NCBI GenBank assembly: GCA_947089145.1
Contig: CAMUJH010000020.1
Coordinates: forward strand, 1-64,000
From: an uncultured Hungatella sp.
GTDB lineage: Bacteria; Bacillota; Clostridia; Lachnospirales; Lachnospiraceae
Direction: 5' to 3'
DNA length: 64,000 bases
The translations under genes were made by a program, and so were the position numbers. The notes under the pieces are model-generated. The model saw only the letters and a program-made list of their open reading frames with translations, had not been told where the DNA came from and did not search any database. Shown here piece by piece: positions 60,291 to 64,000 of the stretch; the first letter of the stretch is position 1; each line of letters opens with the position of its first letter.

Positions 60291-60971
60291 TTATCCAGAA
60301 ACCTCTCCGCTACAAATTTCCCGAAGAAGAATAAACGCTTCTGCCGCCTGCATATTCATAGATGCTCCTCTATATATTGCCAACGCTCTTATTGCTTCAG
60401 CAGAACGGGGATTAGGATAGTCTGCAATCTGCGTCGTAAATCTCTTTATGGCATCTATCTTAAGATCCAAATATCCATTTATATCGTTATAACTCATTGG
60501 CATGAATTCATTTGCTGTATTCGGAACATCCCACCCTGTCTCAGATAAGGTTTCATAAGCATATATTTTCTTGACTATATGCTGATATTTGGGCCTTAAG
60601 GCTACCATTGCCGCATCAGCAACAATCTTGTGATCCAAATGCATATCTCCGCAGTGCGGAATGTACGCCACATCTGGCTTAATTCTCTGTACGACTTTTA
60701 TTAAGGCATCGTTTAATTCATATCGGGATACGGTTTCCAGCATTGCGGCGGGAAAATTCAAAAATAACGTTTCTTTAACTCCTAATAATTTATCAGCCTC
60801 AATACATTCATTTTTAATTTTCGCATCCAGCAAAGGGGTACACACCGGCTCTACTCCATGGGTCAATATGCAGACAAATACTGAATCGCCCAAATAAGAA
60901 TGCTTTGCAATTGTTCCTCCAACGCCAATTACTTCATCATCTCTGTGCGGTGCTATAACCAAAACGTTCAT
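60291..60971 (-). CDS. PIG-L family deacetylase
   Basis: 226 residues with the zinc motif VIAPHRDDEVIGVGG and HCGDMHLDHKIVADA, hallmarks of GlcNAc-PI de-N-acetylase-like enzymes. It would free an amine on an amino sugar, which neighbouring acyltransferases could then re-acylate. Its start overlaps the sugar transferase stop by 4 bp. Confidence 0.93.
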   Translation of the reverse strand: MNVLVIAPHRDDEVIGVGGTIAKHSYLGDSVFVCILTHGVEPVCTPLLDAKIKNECIEADKLLGVKETLFLNFPAAMLETVSRYELNDALIKVVQRIKPDVAYIPHCGDMHLDHKIVADAAMVALRPKYQHIVKKIYAYETLSETGWDVPNTANEFMPMSYNDINGYLDLKIDAIKRFTTQIADYPNPRSAEAIRALAIYRGASMNMQAAEAFILLREICSGEVSG

Positions 60972-61624
60972 ACATTCTCCTTTGCATCGATATACAGATT
61001 CTTTCCGTTAAACTCAGTCCTTGTATCATCGACTCTATACTTGGCTCCGGAAGCAGCCTCCCGTAACACGGCGAATATCATTTTTGCATCTACTAAGAAA
61101 CTGCAGTTTTCGATATACCATATATCATTTTCAAATTGATCGTTCCAACACCACGTTTTTACAGGCTTTAATGGAACACAGGCGAATCCTGGCCTTACTT
61201 CATGCCGCATCATATGTCGCTTAGTATATAATGGCAGATACTTAACCAACAACGGCCTTGGGCCAATTATGCTCATCTTGCCAGTAAAAATGCAGAATAG
61301 TTCTGGCAGTTCATCCAAAGAGAAGCGTCTGATAAACCGGCCAAACGGTGTTAATCTATCCTCACTTTGCAGCAGCCTTCCATTCATGTCCTTTTCATCC
61401 GTCATTGAACGAAACTTATAGATCTTGAATATCTTCCCATGAAGCCCTGGCCGTTCTTGTGAATACAGAATTGGCCTCCCATGAAAACACAATTCTAAGA
61501 TAACTAAGATAAAAAATAATGGACATAAGATAACAATTGCCATACCACTCAGAATTACATCCAATATCCGCTTAACAGCCATGGTATAAATAGTTTTTCT
61601 AACCTTTGGCATTTTGTCTGTCAT
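60968..61624 (-). CDS. Initiating phosphoglycosyl transferase (PglC/WcaJ type)
   Basis: 218 residues: one N-terminal hydrophobic helix (re-entrant type) and the catalytic core with RPGLHGKIFKIYKFRSM, SLDELPELF (DE dyad) and GPRPLL. It transfers the first sugar phosphate to undecaprenyl phosphate and so starts the repeat unit. First membrane step encoded in the operon. Confidence 0.95.
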   Translation of the reverse strand: MTDKMPKVRKTIYTMAVKRILDVILSGMAIVILCPLFFILVILELCFHGRPILYSQERPGLHGKIFKIYKFRSMTDEKDMNGRLLQSEDRLTPFGRFIRRFSLDELPELFCIFTGKMSIIGPRPLLVKYLPLYTKRHMMRHEVRPGFACVPLKPVKTWCWNDQFENDIWYIENCSFLVDAKMIFAVLREAASGAKYRVDDTRTEFNGKNLYIDAKENV

Positions 61625-61636
61625 ATCCGCCTCACA

Positions 61637-62521
61637 TCACTTTGCAGGATTACCCATAACTACGGCTCTGTCCCCAACATTCCGAACCACTACGGAACCC
61701 ATTCCAACAATCGCCTTCTCACCGATGTGTTTTCCATTGCGGATCGTGCTATTGCCGGAGATAAACGCCTGGCTGCCTGTAGAAGAGCTGCCAAACATAA
61801 TGGTTTCGCCCACAACGAAAGTGTCTTCTCCAAGAGTAACATTGTGAGAAATAAATGTACTGTTATCTACTTTAACTCCACGCCTAAGAAGCGTATTGTC
61901 AATCGCTCCACGTGCAATCACAGTAAGAGCTCCGATCTGCACATCATCTTCAATGACCACGCCGCCAAACTGCGGCATAGTAAGCGCCCGTCCGTTTTCG
62001 CTGCGATCTGTAGATAATCCATCAGCGCCTATTACAGAGTTTTCCCGAATTACAACGTTGTTTCCAATATGAATTTCCCCTATCAGACGCGCTCCAGTAC
62101 CTACATAACAGTTATCACCAAGCTCAACCTCTCCGCCAATATATGCTCCAGGAAGAATGCGGCAGTTATATCCAACTTTTGCAGTCTTGGCGATGAAAGC
62201 TCCGTTTACAAGTTCAACATTCTCAATAGGAGGATAATATACAATGTTGTTATCACGAAAGAATCCGCAATAACCGTTCCTTGAATTCTTGACTTCATAT
62301 ACCGCATGTCTGTTCCTAATATCATTAGGGACATCTTCACTATTGGGCCAGAAGATAAGACAGCTGCTGCATCTCCTAAATGCGTCAACTTGTCCCATAT
62401 GGCCATCTGATATGAACATTACGGCATTATCCTTGGGATTGTCCAGAGATGCAGGTCTGACAACATCAAAGTCTTTTCCAGCCACATACTTTAATACGTT
62501 TATTCTGAAATACTCTTTCAT
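61637..62521 (-). CDS. LpxD-like hexapeptide acyltransferase
   Basis: 294 residues. N-terminal domain (1-100) of LpxD-like type, followed by a long left-handed beta helix ([20 protein letters not shown] and further) and a short C-terminus. Gram-positives do not make lipid A, so it more likely N- or O-acylates a capsule sugar. It overlaps the thiolase by 4 bp, linking it to a hydroxyacyl supply. Confidence 0.85.
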   Translation of the reverse strand: MKEYFRINVLKYVAGKDFDVVRPASLDNPKDNAVMFISDGHMGQVDAFRRCSSCLIFWPNSEDVPNDIRNRHAVYEVKNSRNGYCGFFRDNNIVYYPPIENVELVNGAFIAKTAKVGYNCRILPGAYIGGEVELGDNCYVGTGARLIGEIHIGNNVVIRENSVIGADGLSTDRSENGRALTMPQFGGVVIEDDVQIGALTVIARGAIDNTLLRRGVKVDNSTFISHNVTLGEDTFVVGETIMFGSSSTGSQAFISGNSTIRNGKHIGEKAIVGMGSVVVRNVGDRAVVMGNPAK

Positions 62522-63783
62522 TCCTCTGCTCCAATCACAAACACATAGTTTGTCGTAGCACTGCCGCCGATATTTAGCATTATGCCATTCCTTGCGCCAT
62601 TAACCTGATACTCCCCCGCTGTTTTGGTAACCTGTTTATAAAGATCTAAAAGCATCCTTGCTCCGGATGCCCCTACCGGATGCCCACAGCCAATAAGACC
62701 GCCGCCAGGATTGATGGGTTTGGAGCCAGTAAATGAGATCAAACCGCTCTCTACCGCCTCATATTCTTTACCGGGTTTCGTCAGACCAAATGCTGAAATC
62801 GCTGCATACTCAGAAGAAGTAAAGCAATCATGAGTCTCAAACACATCAATATCATCAACTGTCAGACCGGATCTTCTATATGAATCCAACACTGTCTGAC
62901 GAGTCCAAGGGAGAATATATTCTGAGCCTTGGTTATCACCCATTTTCTTCTCAAATAATAATGGTGCGGTTCTGTGGCCATAGCCTTTAATAATTGGTCT
63001 TTCTTTTATCCCTCTTTCGGCAATAAACTTCTCACTGCACAGCACTACAACCGCAGCACCGTCTGTTACTTGTGAACAGTCAGAAACAGCCAGCCGTCCA
63101 CCGACCAGCGGATTCGTTTCCGTGCCCCTTGTTCTTGCCTGTCTGTAACTCATAAACCATTTACGAGTCTGCGCCAGCGGATTTCGCTTCGCATTTTCAT
63201 AGTTGATTGCGCTAATTTTTGCCAATGCATCCATATAGCGCTTCTCATCAAGCTCTGGATATTTCATCAGCGTCTCGTCAGCGAGCCTGCCAAACAACTT
63301 GGGAAACGGCAGATTGATGCCTTTACCTTCTCTCTCATAGTAGGCAGCACGGCCAAGGTAGTCTCCGCCGACTCTGGTTTCCACAGTCTTCATCAGTTCC
63401 CAGCCTATCACGATTGCAACATCATAATCACCAGAGCGAACCTTAGTGGCTGCGGTATCAATAGCAACTGAACTTGAAGCACAGGCTGCCTCATATCTTG
63501 CAGAAGGGACACCATAAAATGCCGAATCTACCTCGGTTAAAAACGCCCCAAGATGACCTTGATCAACATACTTTTCTGCAATAAAGTTTCCGACAAAACA
63601 TGCAACCCGATTTTCCTGATTCAGTTCTTTCACATCATCAAAGGTTAATTCCGCACCTTCCAGTCCGTCGGTCATCGCTTCTTTAAGAAGCGCTATCATC
63701 CCTTTTCCTTCCTTTTTCCAGTTGCGCTCAAAATCAGTCTGAGCGCCACCAAGTATATAAACCTTACTCATGCCTTCACTCAT
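62518..63783 (-). CDS. Thiolase-family enzyme
   Basis: 421 residues: nucleophilic Cys in [23 protein letters not shown] and [20 protein letters not shown], the SCP2/thiolase signature. It would condense or cleave acyl-CoA. With the following (upstream) dehydrogenase fragment and the LpxD-like acyltransferase it may provide a short 3-hydroxyacyl group for sugar acylation; a purely catabolic role is the alternative. Confidence 0.9.
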   Translation of the reverse strand: MSEGMSKVYILGGAQTDFERNWKKEGKGMIALLKEAMTDGLEGAELTFDDVKELNQENRVACFVGNFIAEKYVDQGHLGAFLTEVDSAFYGVPSARYEAACASSSVAIDTAATKVRSGDYDVAIVIGWELMKTVETRVGGDYLGRAAYYEREGKGINLPFPKLFGRLADETLMKYPELDEKRYMDALAKISAINYENAKRNPLAQTRKWFMSYRQARTRGTETNPLVGGRLAVSDCSQVTDGAAVVVLCSEKFIAERGIKERPIIKGYGHRTAPLLFEKKMGDNQGSEYILPWTRQTVLDSYRRSGLTVDDIDVFETHDCFTSSEYAAISAFGLTKPGKEYEAVESGLISFTGSKPINPGGGLIGCGHPVGASGARMLLDLYKQVTKTAGEYQVNGARNGIMLNIGGSATTNYVFVIGAEE

Positions 63784-63788
63784 CCCTC

Positions 63789-64000
63789 TTAACCTCCAGA
63801 TTTGAAATAGACCCTAAAATCGTATTTTGAAGACCGCGCTTCTGCCAGATATCGCTCCACATCTATCTGCTGGCAGATTTCCGGAAAACGTTTCTTTATT
63901 AAAACGGGGACGTCAGCAACATAAGACATTGCCTGATACATAGCTAAAGGCGGACACCAATTGAACCCTGCCGCCATCACATCGTCAGCAGCTTCCATTG
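63789..64000 (-). CDS. Probable 3-hydroxyacyl-CoA dehydrogenase, C-terminal part (cut by window edge)
   Basis: Only the last ~70 residues are in the window. [17 protein letters not shown] resembles the C-terminal domain of 3-hydroxyacyl-CoA dehydrogenases (xxAGFNWAPP type). The ATG at 63998 is internal; the gene continues beyond 64000. It is 5 bp upstream of the thiolase gene. Confidence 0.6.
   Translation of the reverse strand, partial: MEAADDVMAAGFNWCPPLAMYQAMSYVADVPVLIKKRFPEICQQIDVERYLAEARSSKYDFRVYFKSGG

Noticed and set aside
1-64000. CRISPR arrays, tRNA or rRNA genes, prophage or IS transposases
   Set aside because: No regularly spaced repeats, no cloverleaf-like gene or rRNA segment in the intergenic gaps, and no transposase, integrase or phage structural protein among the ORFs.

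Overview
The window reads as a chromosomal segment of a spore-forming Clostridia, most likely Lachnospiraceae. Evidence: an alpha/beta-type small acid-soluble spore protein, a Gram-positive PolC, the rpmB / asp23-fakA-recG arrangement, a pyrH-frr-uppS-cdsA-dxr-rseP-ispG-polC string, a CIRCE/HrcA-type heat-shock operator and a tandem glycine riboswitch. No rRNA, tRNA, CRISPR array or prophage was seen. The first ~36 kb is GC-rich; the polysaccharide locus from ~37 kb to the end is visibly AT-richer, as expected of an exchangeable locus.

Layout. 0-2.3 kb: CIRCE-controlled Hsp20, a ~600-base gene-free stretch with a perfect 17-bp inverted repeat and one copy of a dispersed ~90-bp repeat, a three-gene XRE/antitoxin/YafQ toxin module, and a spore protein. 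2.4-7.2 kb: recG, fakA (DAK2) and asp23 behind a promoter with a perfect 16-bp palindrome, divergent from rpmB. 7.2-15.3 kb: signalling genes (a cysteine-rich domain fused to degenerate GGDEF plus intact EAL, a duplicated lipoprotein, an OmpR-type two-component pair, a hybrid histidine kinase). 15.4-27.7 kb: housekeeping genes for replication, isoprenoid, phospholipid and translation functions, with a second repeat copy. 28-29.7 kb: an alanine/glycine symporter behind a tandem glycine riboswitch.

29.8-35.8 kb: a compact five-gene operon with its own sigma-A promoter and overlapping inverted repeat: TPR plus histidine-kinase-like ATPase, an unrecognised 370-residue protein, a CobU-like P-loop protein, a receiver domain fused to a calcineurin-like phosphoesterase, and a two-helix membrane protein of the SLATT/DUF4231 type. 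Histidine-kinase-like sensor, receiver-phosphoesterase and membrane effector look like one signalling or conflict system I do not recognise as described.

36.1-64 kb: an orphan LytTR regulator, then a unidirectional (minus strand) surface-polysaccharide operon: acyl-chain enzymes (thiolase, probable 3-hydroxyacyl-CoA dehydrogenase, FkbH, ACP, several left-handed beta-helix acyltransferases), initiating phosphoglycosyl transferase, glycosyltransferases, polymerase, flippase, and a phospho-headgroup module (two LicD proteins, a nucleotidyltransferase-kinase-SIS fusion, a TarI-like enzyme, a cytidylyltransferase-oxidoreductase fusion, a PhnW-like aminotransferase, an ATP-grasp enzyme and a BCCT transporter).

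The most striking observation is a set of poly-G tracts inside coding sequences of this locus. Five genes carry G6-G8 tracts, each followed by TA. In all five, exactly seven G gives the full-length protein. Two genes (ATP-grasp, SDR) are G7 and intact; two glycosyltransferases are G8 and one acyltransferase is G6, and all three are out of frame, while changing the tract to G7 restores sensible C-termini. One restored frame ends in an ATGA overlap with the next gene. This pattern fits a multi-gene slipped-strand phase-variation system that reshapes the polysaccharide; homopolymer sequencing error is the main alternative.
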